Assembly: GCA_934501535.1 (NCBI GenBank)
Contig: CAKSUM010000010.1
Span: 39,835 to 103,834, forward strand
Origin: an uncultured Clostridia bacterium
GTDB taxonomy: Bacteria; Bacillota; Clostridia; UBA1381
Reading direction: 5' to 3'
Length of the DNA: 64,000 bases
The translations under genes and the position numbers were made by a program. Positions 55,899 through 64,000 of the stretch are shown here, in pieces. The notes under the pieces are model-generated. The model saw only the letters and a list, made by a program, of their open reading frames with translations. It was not told the origin of the DNA and searched no databases. Position 1 is the first letter of the stretch, and each line of letters begins with the position of its first letter.

Positions 55899-56939
55899 GT
55901 GAAAGAGCTTATACAAAAACTAAGCAACCTGCGCGGAATGTCCGGCTTTGAATACAGGATAACCGATATAATAGGCAAAATGTTCGGGGAATACTGTGAT
56001 GAAGTTACAAAGGACAATTTAGGCAATGTCATTGCGGTTAAACGATGCGGCAGGGAAAATGCGAAGAAAATCATGATAGAGGCTCACTGCGACGAAATCG
56101 GTCTTATGGTAAGCAGCATTGACGAGCGCGGTTTCATATCATTTGTAAATATCGGGGGCGTTGATCCGCGGATTTTGCCTGCTGCGGAAGTAACACTGCA
56201 CGGAAAATGTGATATAAGAGGCGTTATCGGTGCAAAACCGCCGCATATCCAGGGGCGCGGCGAGGCAAAAAAAAGTGCGTCAATTTCAGATATGGCTATT
56301 GATACCGGATTGTCCGTCGAGGTTGTCCGCGCGATAGTGAAGATTGGGGACAGCATAACACTTTCACAGTCGGTCGGAGAACTTATGGGCGGTCAGTTTT
56401 CAGGGAAATCGCTTGATGACCGTGCAAGCGTTGCGGCGCTTTTAACAGTCATGAAAAATTTGCGGAAAATCAAAACCGATGTTGATGTATATGCTGTTTT
56501 GGCTGTGCAGGAGGAGACTGGAAGATACGGCGCATTGACGGCATGCCGCAGCATCAATCCGGATATTGCCGTTGCGGTCGATGTGTGTCACGGCGTCACG
56601 CCGGATAATTCGTATTCGGCATATGAGGTCGGCTGCGGAGCTGTTGTAACGTGCGGCCCGAATATTTACCCCGGAATATATAAACGGCTGATGGATACCG
56701 CGAAAAATAACCGCATAAAAGCAGAAATTGATGTGGACAGCGGTGACACAGGTACAGACGCATGGGTTATGCAGACAGTCAATGAGGGCATACCGACCGG
56801 GCTGTTGTCAATTCCGCTTAAGTATATGCACACTTCGGTGGAAACAATTGCAATATCCGACGCAGAAGCGGTTGCGGACTTGCTGACGGCCTTTATACAA
56901 AATCTCGGCGATGATATGGAGGAATGGCTATGTTTATAG
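55899..56939 (+). CDS. M42 family aminopeptidase (first of three)
   Basis: A 346-residue M42 (TET-like) metallopeptidase. Metal and catalytic segments: AHCDEIGL, LDDRASVAAL, the catalytic glutamates in VQEETGRYG, VDVCHGVTPD and YMHTSVE. Such enzymes form large tetrahedral cages that trim peptides. The GTG start is 6 bp after GAGGTG. It overlaps the next M42 gene by 10 bp. The three copies differ in length and in the residues around VQEExG. Confidence 0.9.
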   Translation: MKELIQKLSNLRGMSGFEYRITDIIGKMFGEYCDEVTKDNLGNVIAVKRCGRENAKKIMIEAHCDEIGLMVSSIDERGFISFVNIGGVDPRILPAAEVTLHGKCDIRGVIGAKPPHIQGRGEAKKSASISDMAIDTGLSVEVVRAIVKIGDSITLSQSVGELMGGQFSGKSLDDRASVAALLTVMKNLRKIKTDVDVYAVLAVQEETGRYGALTACRSINPDIAVAVDVCHGVTPDNSYSAYEVGCGAVVTCGPNIYPGIYKRLMDTAKNNRIKAEIDVDSGDTGTDAWVMQTVNEGIPTGLLSIPLKYMHTSVETIAISDAEAVADLLTAFIQNLGDDMEEWLCL

Positions 56940-57943
56940 AGGAACTGACAAACATGGACGGTGTAAGCGGCAATGAAACTGCCGTACGTGAATTTATAAA
57001 GGAACAGATTACGCCGTATGCAGATGAAATCATTGTCGACAGTATGGGCAATCTTATTGCTTTAAGGCGCGGAAATCCGGAGAAAAAGATAATGCTTGCG
57101 GCGCATATGGACGAGGTCGGCTTTATTATCAGCGGCGTCACGGAAAAGGGTTATCTGAGATTTAAAACGGTGGGCGGAATAGATACACGTGTAATTATTT
57201 CAAAAAGAGTGCGTATAGGAGAAAACAAAATTAAGGGTGTAATCGGAATGAAAGCGATACATCTTCAAAAGCCGTCTGAGCGGGATTCCGTACCGGAGGT
57301 CAAAGACTTGTTTATCGACATCGGAGCAAAAAGCAAGGAAGAAGCGCTTGAAAAGGTAAATTTGGGCGATTATGCCGCGTTTGATACGAACTATGAAAAA
57401 CTGGGCGACTTTACGTTTAAAGCAAAAGCAATTGATGACAGAATCGGCTGTGCAACGCTGCTTGATTTGATAAGGACTCCCGTTAAGTATGATACGTATT
57501 TTGTTTTTACCGTTCAGGAGGAGGTCGGTCTGCGCGGTGCCGGAATTGCGGCAAACCGTATTAAACCCGATATAGCACTGGTTCTTGAAGCGACCACTTG
57601 CAGCGATATTGCGGGATTTAAGGAGCATGAGTATGTCACATCAATGGGCGAGGGCGTTGCAATAAGCTTTATGGATATGCGCACTGTGGTAGATGCGGAT
57701 TTTCACAGATGGCTTTATAAGCTGGCGGAAAGCAATAATATTCCGGTTCAGTATAAGCGTTCCGCATCGGGCGGAAATGATGCCGGAAAAATACATCTTG
57801 CCCTCGGCGGAATAAAAACAGCATCAATTTCGGTGCCGTGCCGATACCTTCATTCTCCGTGCAGCATTGCGTCGCTGAATGATGTAAAGGGAATGTATGT
57901 TTTAGCCAGATTATTTCTTTATAAAATTGATGAGGTGATATAA
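56930..57943 (+). CDS. M42 family aminopeptidase (second of three)
   Basis: A 337-residue M42 peptidase with AAHMDEVGFI, IDDRIGCATLL, VQEEVGLRGA, the metal-ligand aspartate/glutamate segment EATTCSDI and YLHSPCS. All expected metal ligands are present. ATG 56930 is 7 bp after GGAGG and is preferred over 56924. Translationally coupled to its neighbours (10 bp overlap before, 1 bp gap after). Confidence 0.9.
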   Translation: MFIEELTNMDGVSGNETAVREFIKEQITPYADEIIVDSMGNLIALRRGNPEKKIMLAAHMDEVGFIISGVTEKGYLRFKTVGGIDTRVIISKRVRIGENKIKGVIGMKAIHLQKPSERDSVPEVKDLFIDIGAKSKEEALEKVNLGDYAAFDTNYEKLGDFTFKAKAIDDRIGCATLLDLIRTPVKYDTYFVFTVQEEVGLRGAGIAANRIKPDIALVLEATTCSDIAGFKEHEYVTSMGEGVAISFMDMRTVVDADFHRWLYKLAESNNIPVQYKRSASGGNDAGKIHLALGGIKTASISVPCRYLHSPCSIASLNDVKGMYVLARLFLYKIDEVI

Positions 57944-57944
57944 A

Positions 57945-58916
57945 ATGGAATTGCTGAAAAAATTAACTCAATGCAACGCTCCGTCGGGCTGTGAAAAATC
58001 GATTACGGATATATTGAAAGAAGAGCTGGACGGCATTGCAGATGAAGTGTATACCGATGTTATGGGAAATCTTATCGCGCATAAAAAGGGAACGGGAAAG
58101 AAAATCATGTTTGCCGCGCACTGCGACGAGATAGGGATAGTTGTAAGCTATATCGATAAAAACGGTTTCCTGCGTTTTTCGGACGTGGGAGGACTGTACA
58201 CAAAGTATCTTGCCGGAAGGCGGGTACGCTTTAAAAACGGAACGATAGGCGTTATCGGTACGGAGCCTAAGAATGATAAAAATGCTTTGTCAAAAATGTA
58301 TATAGATATAGGTGCCGGAAGTAAGGAAGAGGCGGAACAGCTTGTTTCAATCGGAGATATGGCAATGTTTACGGGAGAATTTTGCGACTGCGGAGAGCAC
58401 ATCGTCTCAAAAGCGCTGGATAACCGTGTAGGCTGCTATATACTGATTGAAACGCTAAAAACGGTAAATTCGGACAATGATTTGTATTTTGCGTTTACAT
58501 CGCAGGAGGAAGTCGGTCTGCGCGGTGCACGCACGGCGGCTTACAGCATTGACCCGGATTACGGAATTGCTGTTGACGTGACCGACACCGGCGACACACC
58601 GGAGGCTGAAAAAATGGCGGTAAAGCTTGGCGGCGGAGCGGCAATTAAGGTTATGGATTATTCGGTAATCTGTAATGTTGAAGTGCGTCAGACGCTTGTG
58701 GGGTTTGCGCGTGACAACGGAGTACAATATCAGCTTGAGATAATGAAAGACGGCGGCACGGACGCAGGCGTTATACAATATGCCGGAAACGGCGTGAAAA
58801 CCGGCGGAATTTCCGTTCCGACACGGTATATTCATTCGCCGTCCGAAATGGTTTCAAAGTCGGATGTTGAGGAATGTATAAAGCTTTGCCGGCTGTTTGC
58901 CGAAAAGGCTGAGTAA
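57945..58916 (+). CDS. M42 family aminopeptidase (third of three)
   Basis: A 323-residue M42 peptidase with AAHCDEIGIV, LDNRVGCYIL, SQEEVGLRGA, VDVTDTGDTP and YIHSPSE; all metal ligands are present. The tandem arrangement suggests old duplication and possible mixed complexes. It ends the run; a two-way terminator separates it from the convergent ABC transporter gene. Confidence 0.9.
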   Translation: MELLKKLTQCNAPSGCEKSITDILKEELDGIADEVYTDVMGNLIAHKKGTGKKIMFAAHCDEIGIVVSYIDKNGFLRFSDVGGLYTKYLAGRRVRFKNGTIGVIGTEPKNDKNALSKMYIDIGAGSKEEAEQLVSIGDMAMFTGEFCDCGEHIVSKALDNRVGCYILIETLKTVNSDNDLYFAFTSQEEVGLRGARTAAYSIDPDYGIAVDVTDTGDTPEAEKMAVKLGGGAAIKVMDYSVICNVEVRQTLVGFARDNGVQYQLEIMKDGGTDAGVIQYAGNGVKTGGISVPTRYIHSPSEMVSKSDVEECIKLCRLFAEKAE

Positions 58917-58926
58917 TTCACTGCAT

Positions 58927-58967
58927 AAAAAATGCCCTGTGTATTTTGTTACACAGGACATTTTTTT
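58927..58967. terminator. Two-way terminator between M42 cluster and ABC transporter
   Basis: Stem of 8 bp (CCTGTGTA / TACACAGG), extended by AATG / CATT past one mismatch. T-runs lie on both sides: TTTTTTT on the plus strand and TTTTTT on the minus strand. Confidence 0.9.
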
Positions 58968-60747
58968 ATTTTTCTTCGGATACCGTTAAAAGCTCTTTAA
59001 ACAAGCCGTCTTTATGGCTCAGCTCCTCATAGTTGCCTGTCTGAACGATTTCGCCCTTGTCAAAAACAAATATCTTATCGACATTTTTAACCGTGGTCAG
59101 ACGGTGGGCAATCATGATAACCGTGTGCGTTTTCATCAAGTCCTCCATAGCATGCTGAATATGCTTTTCGGAAACGTTGTCAAGCGCCGATGTCGCCTCA
59201 TCGAAAATCAGAATATCCGGCTTTCCGAGGATTGCGCGTGCAATTGCTATGCGCTGCTTTTGACCGCCGGAAAGATTAAAGCCGTTATCGCCCACAACGG
59301 TGTTCCAGCCTTTCGGCAAATCGTTGACAAATTCATGCACGCGCGCCGTTTCCATCGCCTGTATTACTTCGAGCATAGGCGCTTCGGGATATGCCATGCG
59401 GATATTTTCTATTATGCTTGCCTGGAATATAAACGGATCCTGCGGCACAATTCCGATATTTTTTCGCAAATCGTGCAGGCTGTAGTCCTTTATGTTTCTG
59501 CCGTGCATCAGTATTTCGCCGCTGTTTATATCATAAAGCCGCATTATAAGCTTCGTGACAGTGCTTTTGCCGCTGCCGCTTGAGCCTACAAGCCCGAAAC
59601 TGTGGTTATATTCCATTTTGCAGTTAAGATTATTAAATATAATTCTGTTGTCATAGCCGAAGGTCACATTTCGGAATTCCAGACAAGGCAGATTTTTACG
59701 GATTGCACTCTCGCGTTCAAGGTTGATATCATGCAGATGCGCGGTGTCCTCCGGAGTGGACGTTTTAACCTGTAGTATGGACATAATTCTCTCAAGACCC
59801 GATTCTGCGTTGGAGCGTATCAGATTTACGTTAAACCAAAGGTTTACCGAATTATTGATAATCGACATGCTGCTCACAAACGCAACAAGCTCGCCTGCAG
59901 TCAGTCCGCGGTAAATGCACGAGAACGCACCTACGAAGTACACGAGAGCTGTCCCGAAATTTTGCGTAAATTCAGGCTTTGCGCTTTCTTTCCATTGAGT
60001 AAAGGAAAGCAAAATACCTTTGTTCTTCAGGGTATCGATATATTTCTCAAAATTAGCGTGAATATTGTCCTCGATTGCGTACATTTTTATTGCGCGGCTG
60101 CCGTGAAGCATGTCATCAATATATTTGCTTGCTTCCGATTCGCTTTTGAGCATGTCGCCGGACAAACGGCGTATACGCTTGCGTGAAAAGTAATTGAACG
60201 CTGCCGAAATAATAACAATTCCAAGCATAACAAGTGTTAAAAGCCAGTCATAGGACAGCATCGCTATAAGCGAAATCACAAGGGCGACCGACTGGTACGG
60301 AACACTCATGGCAAACTGTGATAAAAAGTTTTTGAGGTTTGCGATAGGTGAACCCATTATGTAGTTGAACAACTCGCCTGAGGAGGTTCGGTCGAAAAAG
60401 CGCATGCAAAGCGTCTGAATGTGGCGAAAGAAATCCGACCGTATGCGGAACATGAACCCTTCTATTGCAACGAGAAGGTTATGATAACCTACAGCCCATG
60501 CAAGTATGCGCACGGCGCATATTAAAAGGTATGCGATGCAGTAAAATGCCGCTTTTTTCAGTTTCATATCGGGCGGAAGAACGTCATTCTGGATTGCGTC
60601 ATCGATAACATACTTAATTACAAGCGGCGCAAGAGCAACCGCGATGCCGTTGATTACCGAGAAAAGTACAGCAAGAAAAAGGTTCTTTCTGTGGTCGCTT
60701 GTGTACTTGAAAAGTGTCTGCCAAAAGTTGGTTTTTGTCTGTTTCAT
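58966..60747 (-). CDS. ABC transporter with fused membrane and ATPase domains (MsbA/LmrA type)
   Basis: A 593-residue half-transporter. Six transmembrane segments (about 20-310) precede the nucleotide-binding domain (about 345-590), with Walker A GSSGSGKSTV, Q-loop VPQDPFIF, signature LSGGQKQRIAIARAI, Walker B ILIFDEATSAL and H-loop IAHRLTTV. It probably works as a homodimer exporting lipids, peptides or drugs; no partner half-transporter is nearby. Its promoter has a perfect TTGACA box. Confidence 0.92.
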   Translation of the reverse strand: MKQTKTNFWQTLFKYTSDHRKNLFLAVLFSVINGIAVALAPLVIKYVIDDAIQNDVLPPDMKLKKAAFYCIAYLLICAVRILAWAVGYHNLLVAIEGFMFRIRSDFFRHIQTLCMRFFDRTSSGELFNYIMGSPIANLKNFLSQFAMSVPYQSVALVISLIAMLSYDWLLTLVMLGIVIISAAFNYFSRKRIRRLSGDMLKSESEASKYIDDMLHGSRAIKMYAIEDNIHANFEKYIDTLKNKGILLSFTQWKESAKPEFTQNFGTALVYFVGAFSCIYRGLTAGELVAFVSSMSIINNSVNLWFNVNLIRSNAESGLERIMSILQVKTSTPEDTAHLHDINLERESAIRKNLPCLEFRNVTFGYDNRIIFNNLNCKMEYNHSFGLVGSSGSGKSTVTKLIMRLYDINSGEILMHGRNIKDYSLHDLRKNIGIVPQDPFIFQASIIENIRMAYPEAPMLEVIQAMETARVHEFVNDLPKGWNTVVGDNGFNLSGGQKQRIAIARAILGKPDILIFDEATSALDNVSEKHIQHAMEDLMKTHTVIMIAHRLTTVKNVDKIFVFDKGEIVQTGNYEELSHKDGLFKELLTVSEEK

Positions 60748-60784
60748 AATACCGTCCCCCCGACGTCTGTTTTAATTTCATGGG

Positions 60785-60813
60785 TATGTTACACCAATAC
60801 GGATTGAATGTCA
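60785..60813 (-). promoter_or_regulatory. Predicted promoter of the ABC transporter gene
   Basis: On the minus strand TTGACA (60813-60808), 17 bp, TAACAT (60790-60785). Confidence 0.7.
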
Positions 60814-60924
60814 ATAGATGTAATATAATTGTAATAAATAATTTTTTTGCGCCTTTAAAACGGAAAATTAATTGTTATTTTTGCATGAAAAATCAGAGAA
60901 AATTCGAAAAACCGAAAAACTTAC

Positions 60925-60953
60925 TTGAAAAAAAATTTCATGTGTATTATAAT
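60925..60953 (+). promoter_or_regulatory. Predicted promoter of the epimerase-like gene
   Basis: TTGAAA (60925-60930), 17 bp, TATAAT (60948-60953), 33 bp before the ATG. Confidence 0.75.
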
Positions 60954-60985
60954 AATATTTTAGAAAATAAAACGGAGGGTGGAAA

Positions 60986-61840
60986 ATGGCGAAAACGATT
61001 GCAATAGAAAATGACCGGCTGCGCGTGGAGATAAATTCTGCGGGGGCTGAGATGACGAGCATAAAAAAAAACGGCACGGAGCGGCTGTGGTGTGGAGATC
61101 CGAACGTATGGGACGGACATGCGCCGATACTTTTTCCGATATGCGGCGGATTGCGCGGCGGCAGCTTTTTATATAACGGAAGAGAATATTTCCCGAAAAA
61201 GCACGGATTTGCAGCAAACCGTGTATTTACCCCCGAAATCATCTGGGAGGACAAAGCGGTATTTTTGCTGAAATCCGATGAGGATACGAAAAAAGTTTAT
61301 CCGTTTGATTTTGAATTCAGAGCTGCATATACGCTTAATGAAAATCAAATAGCAATAGATTATGAAGTAAAAAACACCGGTACGGTGGATATGTATTATT
61401 CGGTGGGTGCACATGAAGCATATGCCTGTCCGGGGGGAATAGAAAATTATAAAATTATTTTTGAAAAGTCGGAAAATCTGGAAAGCAACCTTGTTGAGGA
61501 CGGTATATTAAGTCATAAAACGGTATGTATTGCAAAGGGCACAAATACGCTGAAGCTCAAAAACGAATACTTTGAGGTTGACGCACTGATATTCTGCGGA
61601 CTGAAGTCAAGACAATTGACGCTTGCGGATAATGCAGATAATGTGGTTGCGAAAATTGATTTTAACGGTTCGGATTATCTGCTTTTGTGGACAATTCCCG
61701 GTGCGGAATTTATCTGTATAGAGCCGTGGTGCGGATTGCCGGATTATACCGACAGTGACCGCAATATATGCACGAAACCGGGCATAATCAGACTGAAACC
61801 CGGAGCGGCAGAGGTGCGCAGGCATACGATTACTTTTTAA
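60986..61840 (+). CDS. Aldose 1-epimerase family protein
   Basis: A 284-residue galactose-mutarotase-like beta-sandwich protein of the YihR/LacX-like group. Seen are INSAGAEMTSIKKNGTERLW at the N-terminus and, late, TIPGAEFICIEPWCGLPDY, a family signature; histidines in KHGFA and VGAHEAY match the usual catalytic positions. It probably interconverts sugar anomers or binds hexose phosphates; substrate not known. It leads into azlCD after 14 bp. Confidence 0.86.
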   Translation: MAKTIAIENDRLRVEINSAGAEMTSIKKNGTERLWCGDPNVWDGHAPILFPICGGLRGGSFLYNGREYFPKKHGFAANRVFTPEIIWEDKAVFLLKSDEDTKKVYPFDFEFRAAYTLNENQIAIDYEVKNTGTVDMYYSVGAHEAYACPGGIENYKIIFEKSENLESNLVEDGILSHKTVCIAKGTNTLKLKNEYFEVDALIFCGLKSRQLTLADNADNVVAKIDFNGSDYLLLWTIPGAEFICIEPWCGLPDYTDSDRNICTKPGIIRLKPGAAEVRRHTITF

Positions 61841-61854
61841 CGGGAGAAACAAAA

Positions 61855-62574
61855 ATGAAAGTACACAATAATTTTTTAAACGGCGTGACGGACGGGCTGC
61901 CGATATGCTTCGGATATTTTTCTGTCGCCTTTGCGTTCGGGATTTTTGCGGTGAAAAACGGACTTACGGTCGCTGAGGCAGTGCTTATTTCAATGACAAA
62001 CGTCACATCTGCGGGGCAGCTTGCCGCGGTGCCCATAATTACCTCGGGGGGGACTCTGATTGAGCTTGCGTTGTCGCAGCTCATAATTAACATCAGATAT
62101 GCCCTGATGTCCATATCGCTTTCTCAAAAGCTGGATAAAAGCGTCAGGACATTTGACAGGTTTGTTATTTCGTTTGTAAATACCGATGAGGTCTTTGCGG
62201 TTGCTTCCGCCAAGTTCGGGCTGACGGGACGGAAATATTTGTATGGGCTTATTCTTACGCCGTATATAGGCTGGAGTCTGGGGACAATTGTAGGTGCGGC
62301 AGCCGGGAATATTTTGCCGCCGAGCATTATATCTTCGCTCGGAATTGCAATATACGGAATGTTTGTCGCAATTGTGGTGCCGGAGATGAAACGCAGTAAA
62401 AGCACGGCAATTTGCGTGCTGCTGTCGGTGTTGCTCAGCTGCATTTTCAAATATGTACCCGGATTGTCAGCTGTTCCGGGAGGGTTTGTTATTATTATCT
62501 GCGCCGTTATTGCAAGCGCCGTGCTTGCTGCGGTATCGCCGGTAAATGTTTCGGAGGCGGAAAATGAAGAATAA
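61855..62574 (+). CDS. azlC: AzlC family branched-chain amino acid exporter subunit
   Basis: A 239-residue membrane protein with about seven hydrophobic segments. The AzlC core is seen in GVTDGLPICFGYFSVAFAFGI, TNVTSAGQLAAVPII and NIRYALMSISLSQKL. AzlCD complexes export branched-chain amino acids or analogues. The ATG 61855 follows CGGGAG; the start upstream in the epimerase gene is not family-like. Overlaps azlD by 11 bp. Confidence 0.9.
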   Translation: MKVHNNFLNGVTDGLPICFGYFSVAFAFGIFAVKNGLTVAEAVLISMTNVTSAGQLAAVPIITSGGTLIELALSQLIINIRYALMSISLSQKLDKSVRTFDRFVISFVNTDEVFAVASAKFGLTGRKYLYGLILTPYIGWSLGTIVGAAAGNILPPSIISSLGIAIYGMFVAIVVPEMKRSKSTAICVLLSVLLSCIFKYVPGLSAVPGGFVIIICAVIASAVLAAVSPVNVSEAENEE

Positions 62575-62878
62575 TTTTGCTGTTTATTTGTTTGTTATGG
62601 CAGGAATTACATATCTTATAAGAATGGTTCCGTTTGTTTTGATGAAAAAAAAGATTAAAAACAAGTTTTTAATCTCTTTTTTGCATTATATACCGTATTC
62701 GGTTTTGAGTGTAATGACCGTTCCGGCGATTTTTTACGCTGCAAACAGCAAGATTGCTGCGATAGCTGGATTTGCAGCCGCAGCCGTAACCGCTTATTTT
62801 GAAAAAAGTCTGCTGCAGGTAGCGGCGGTGGCATGCGCTGCGGTCTTTATTGCCGAGGCGGTAATGAGTTTTGTGTAA
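62564..62878 (+). CDS. azlD: AzlD family branched-chain amino acid exporter subunit
   Basis: A 104-residue membrane protein with about four hydrophobic segments. The AzlD pattern is seen in GITYLIRMVPFVLM and FLHYIPYSVLSVMTVPAIFY. It works with AzlC. ATG 62564 follows GGAGG inside the azlC end. No clear terminator follows; a weak GC-rich palindrome (62886-62914) lies before the convergent feoB remnant. Confidence 0.9.
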   Translation: MKNNFAVYLFVMAGITYLIRMVPFVLMKKKIKNKFLISFLHYIPYSVLSVMTVPAIFYAANSKIAAIAGFAAAAVTAYFEKSLLQVAAVACAAVFIAEAVMSFV

Positions 62879-62921
62879 ATATACCTGCCGCGGCATTTAA
62901 TAATTTATGCCGGCGAATGTT

Positions 62922-63788
62922 TTAGAATAATCTTGCTATTGATGTAAAAATGAAACAGGATAGTATACCGAACGCGGTTGGTATTGCAATTGCCAAAAGC
63001 GTCCACTTTATACTTCCGGTTTCTTTTTTTATTGTCAGAAGGGTTGTTGCGCATGGCCAGTGCATTATAGAGAACAGTATCATGTTCACAGCTGTTATCC
63101 ACGTCCAGCCGTTGCTGATGAGCATGGGCTTTAACTGAGCAATGCTTGCCGTTTCGGTCAGGGTTCCGCCCGACATGTATGCCATGATTATAAGCGGAAT
63201 TACAATTTCATTTGCCGGCGTCCCTAAGATAAAAGCGAACAGGATTGTTCCGTCAAGCCCTATAGCTTTTGCAAAAGGGTCAAGCATGCCGGAGCAATAT
63301 TGCAGCAATGTCAGATTGCCTATGTTTATATTTGCGAACAGCCAGATAATAAGTCCTGCCGGAGCGGCGATGCAAACAGCTCTGCCGAGGACGAACAAAG
63401 TTCTGTCAAATACAGACCTGACGATGATACTGCCGATGTCCGGACGCCTGAAAGGCGGAAGTTCAAGTGTAAATGATGAAGGCTGACCCTTAAGAATTGT
63501 TTTAGAAAGTAATTTTGAAGAAACGAATGTCATTATAATACCTAAAATTACAACAGCTGTCAGCATGAGTGCGCATGACGCGGACTGTATTAATCCGGTG
63601 TCGGAAAAAGCAAAGAATATGGTTATAATAGTAATCAATGCGGGAAATTTTCCGTTGCACGGAACAAAACAATTCGTAAGAACCGCAATAAAGCGTTCGC
63701 GCGGTGAGTCGATTATGCGGCAGCCGACTATCCCGGCGGCGTTGCACCCAAAACCCATGCACATGATAGAAGGTCTGTTTGGGTACAT
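62922..63788 (-). pseudogene. feoB: Ferrous iron transporter FeoB, 5'-truncated (C-terminal part only)
   Basis: Residues match the second half of FeoB: CMGFGCNAAGIVGCRIIDSPRERF, CFVPCNGKFPALI, LDGTILFAFILGTPANEIVIPLIIM and the last membrane helices to the normal end. The G-domain with the GTP loop and the first Gate region are absent. There is no ribosome binding site at the nominal ATG (63788), and a TGA lies 10 codons upstream in frame, so this is most likely a broken gene. FeoB imports ferrous iron using GTP. A stand-alone nucleoside-recognition protein is a less likely reading. Confidence 0.8.
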
Positions 63789-63832
63789 AAAAAGTAAGTG
63801 AATATGCGGATTTCAGCCGATTGTCTGTATCG

Positions 63833-63860
63833 GAGCATTACATTTTGTAATGCTCTTTTT
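63833..63860 (+). terminator. Rho-independent terminator facing the window end
   Basis: A perfect 10-bp stem (GAGCATTACA / TGTAATGCTC) with a 3-base loop, followed by TTTTT. No plus-strand gene ends just upstream (azlD ends 955 bp before), so it may mark the end of a gene that was lost with the feoB 5' half. Confidence 0.75.
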
Positions 63861-63873
63861 ACTGTATAGGAAA

Positions 63874-63902
63874 TTGCGTTTTTTGAAAAAGTATGATATA
63901 AT
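63874..63902 (+). promoter_or_regulatory. Predicted promoter near the window end
   Basis: TTGCGT (63874-63879), 17 bp, TATAAT (63897-63902). A possible start after AGAGG (TTG at 63952) reads only 15 codons before TGA, so the served gene is probably beyond the window or a short leader peptide. Confidence 0.6.
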
Positions 63903-64000
63903 AGAAAACAAGTCAAAAAAGGCATAACAAAAAGAGGTAGTGCAAAACCTTGGATAAAGTTATTGAATTTTTGATTTCTCCGTTAAATGAAAGTTGAAGT

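Noticed and set aside
62886..62914. Terminator after azlD
   Set aside because: The GCCGCGGCAT / ATGCCGGCG palindrome pairs imperfectly and has no T-run, so I did not list it as a terminator.
63952..63999. Short gene starting with TTG near the window end
   Set aside because: Only 15 codons before a stop; it could be a leader peptide but nothing supports it.

Overview
The window is a gene-dense stretch (about 60 genes, few gaps over 200 bp) from a low-to-mid GC Firmicute, most likely an uncultured gut-type member of class Clostridia. Evidence: AGGAGG-type ribosome binding sites; near-consensus sigma-A promoters (TTGNNN, 17 bp, TATAAT); the Bacillus/Clostridium gene order yicC-remA-gmk-rpoZ-priA-def-fmt-rsmB-rlmN-prpC-prkC-rsgA-rpe-thiN; a fused IspH-ribosomal protein S1 gene, as known from Clostridia; an Asp23-FakA-RecG block; a copper-amine-oxidase-like stalk-domain protein; and a SpoIVFB-type protease. 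No rRNA, tRNA, CRISPR array, prophage or riboswitch was recognised.

Layout. 0-8.4 kb: the 3' end of a citrate synthase gene and a secreted stalk-domain protein, then a carbohydrate locus (an unrecognised 645-residue alpha-barrel-like protein, MATE exporter, AraC regulator, GH2 glycosidase) and a YitT membrane protein. 8.4-11.3 kb: an SCP2-domain protein with a histone-H1-like tail, TepA, and a tyrosine recombinase with an unusual terminator. 11.4-19.4 kb: Asp23, FakA, RecG, RsmD, CoaD, a coiled-coil protein, TsaE, TsaB, RpiB and AlkD. 19.4-24.9 kb is the accessory part: an IS3-derived mini-element, a GH123-like protein with its own AraC regulator, a collapsed LysR/transporter pair, a YoaK protein and a SpoIVFB-like protease. 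24.9-43.1 kb: RqcH, then the long translation, modification and signalling operon, ending in cysteine desulfurase and ThiI. 43.1-54.3 kb: recA, HPr, uvrC, then an overlapping operon (pgeF, orphan solute-binding lipoprotein, RpiR regulator, BaiN-like flavoprotein, cmk, plsC, ispH-S1). 54.5-64 kb: murD, three tandem M42 aminopeptidases, an ABC exporter, an aldose epimerase, AzlCD and a 5'-truncated feoB.

How it works together. Most of the window is housekeeping: initiation and formylation (def, fmt), ribosome maturation (rsmB, rsmD, rlmN, rsgA), ribosome rescue (rqcH), tRNA modification (tsaB, tsaE, thiI with its sulfur donor), DNA repair (recG, priA, recA, uvrC, alkD), cell wall (murD, PrkC/PrpC) and lipid synthesis (plsC, fakA, ispH). 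Two carbohydrate modules each pair a glycosidase with an AraC regulator. In each, the glycosidase promoter region carries direct repeats spaced 21 bp apart, a spacing expected for an AraC-type dimer; these are the best regulatory predictions here.

I did not find a convincing new multi-gene system. The most interesting signals are the paired AraC operators (with a shared 12-mer beside the second regulator's own promoter), the SCP2-H1 fusion, the unrecognised 645-residue protein, the IS3-derived mini-element acting as a possible terminator, the LysR/transporter deletion scar, and the duplicated-arm terminator behind the recombinase.
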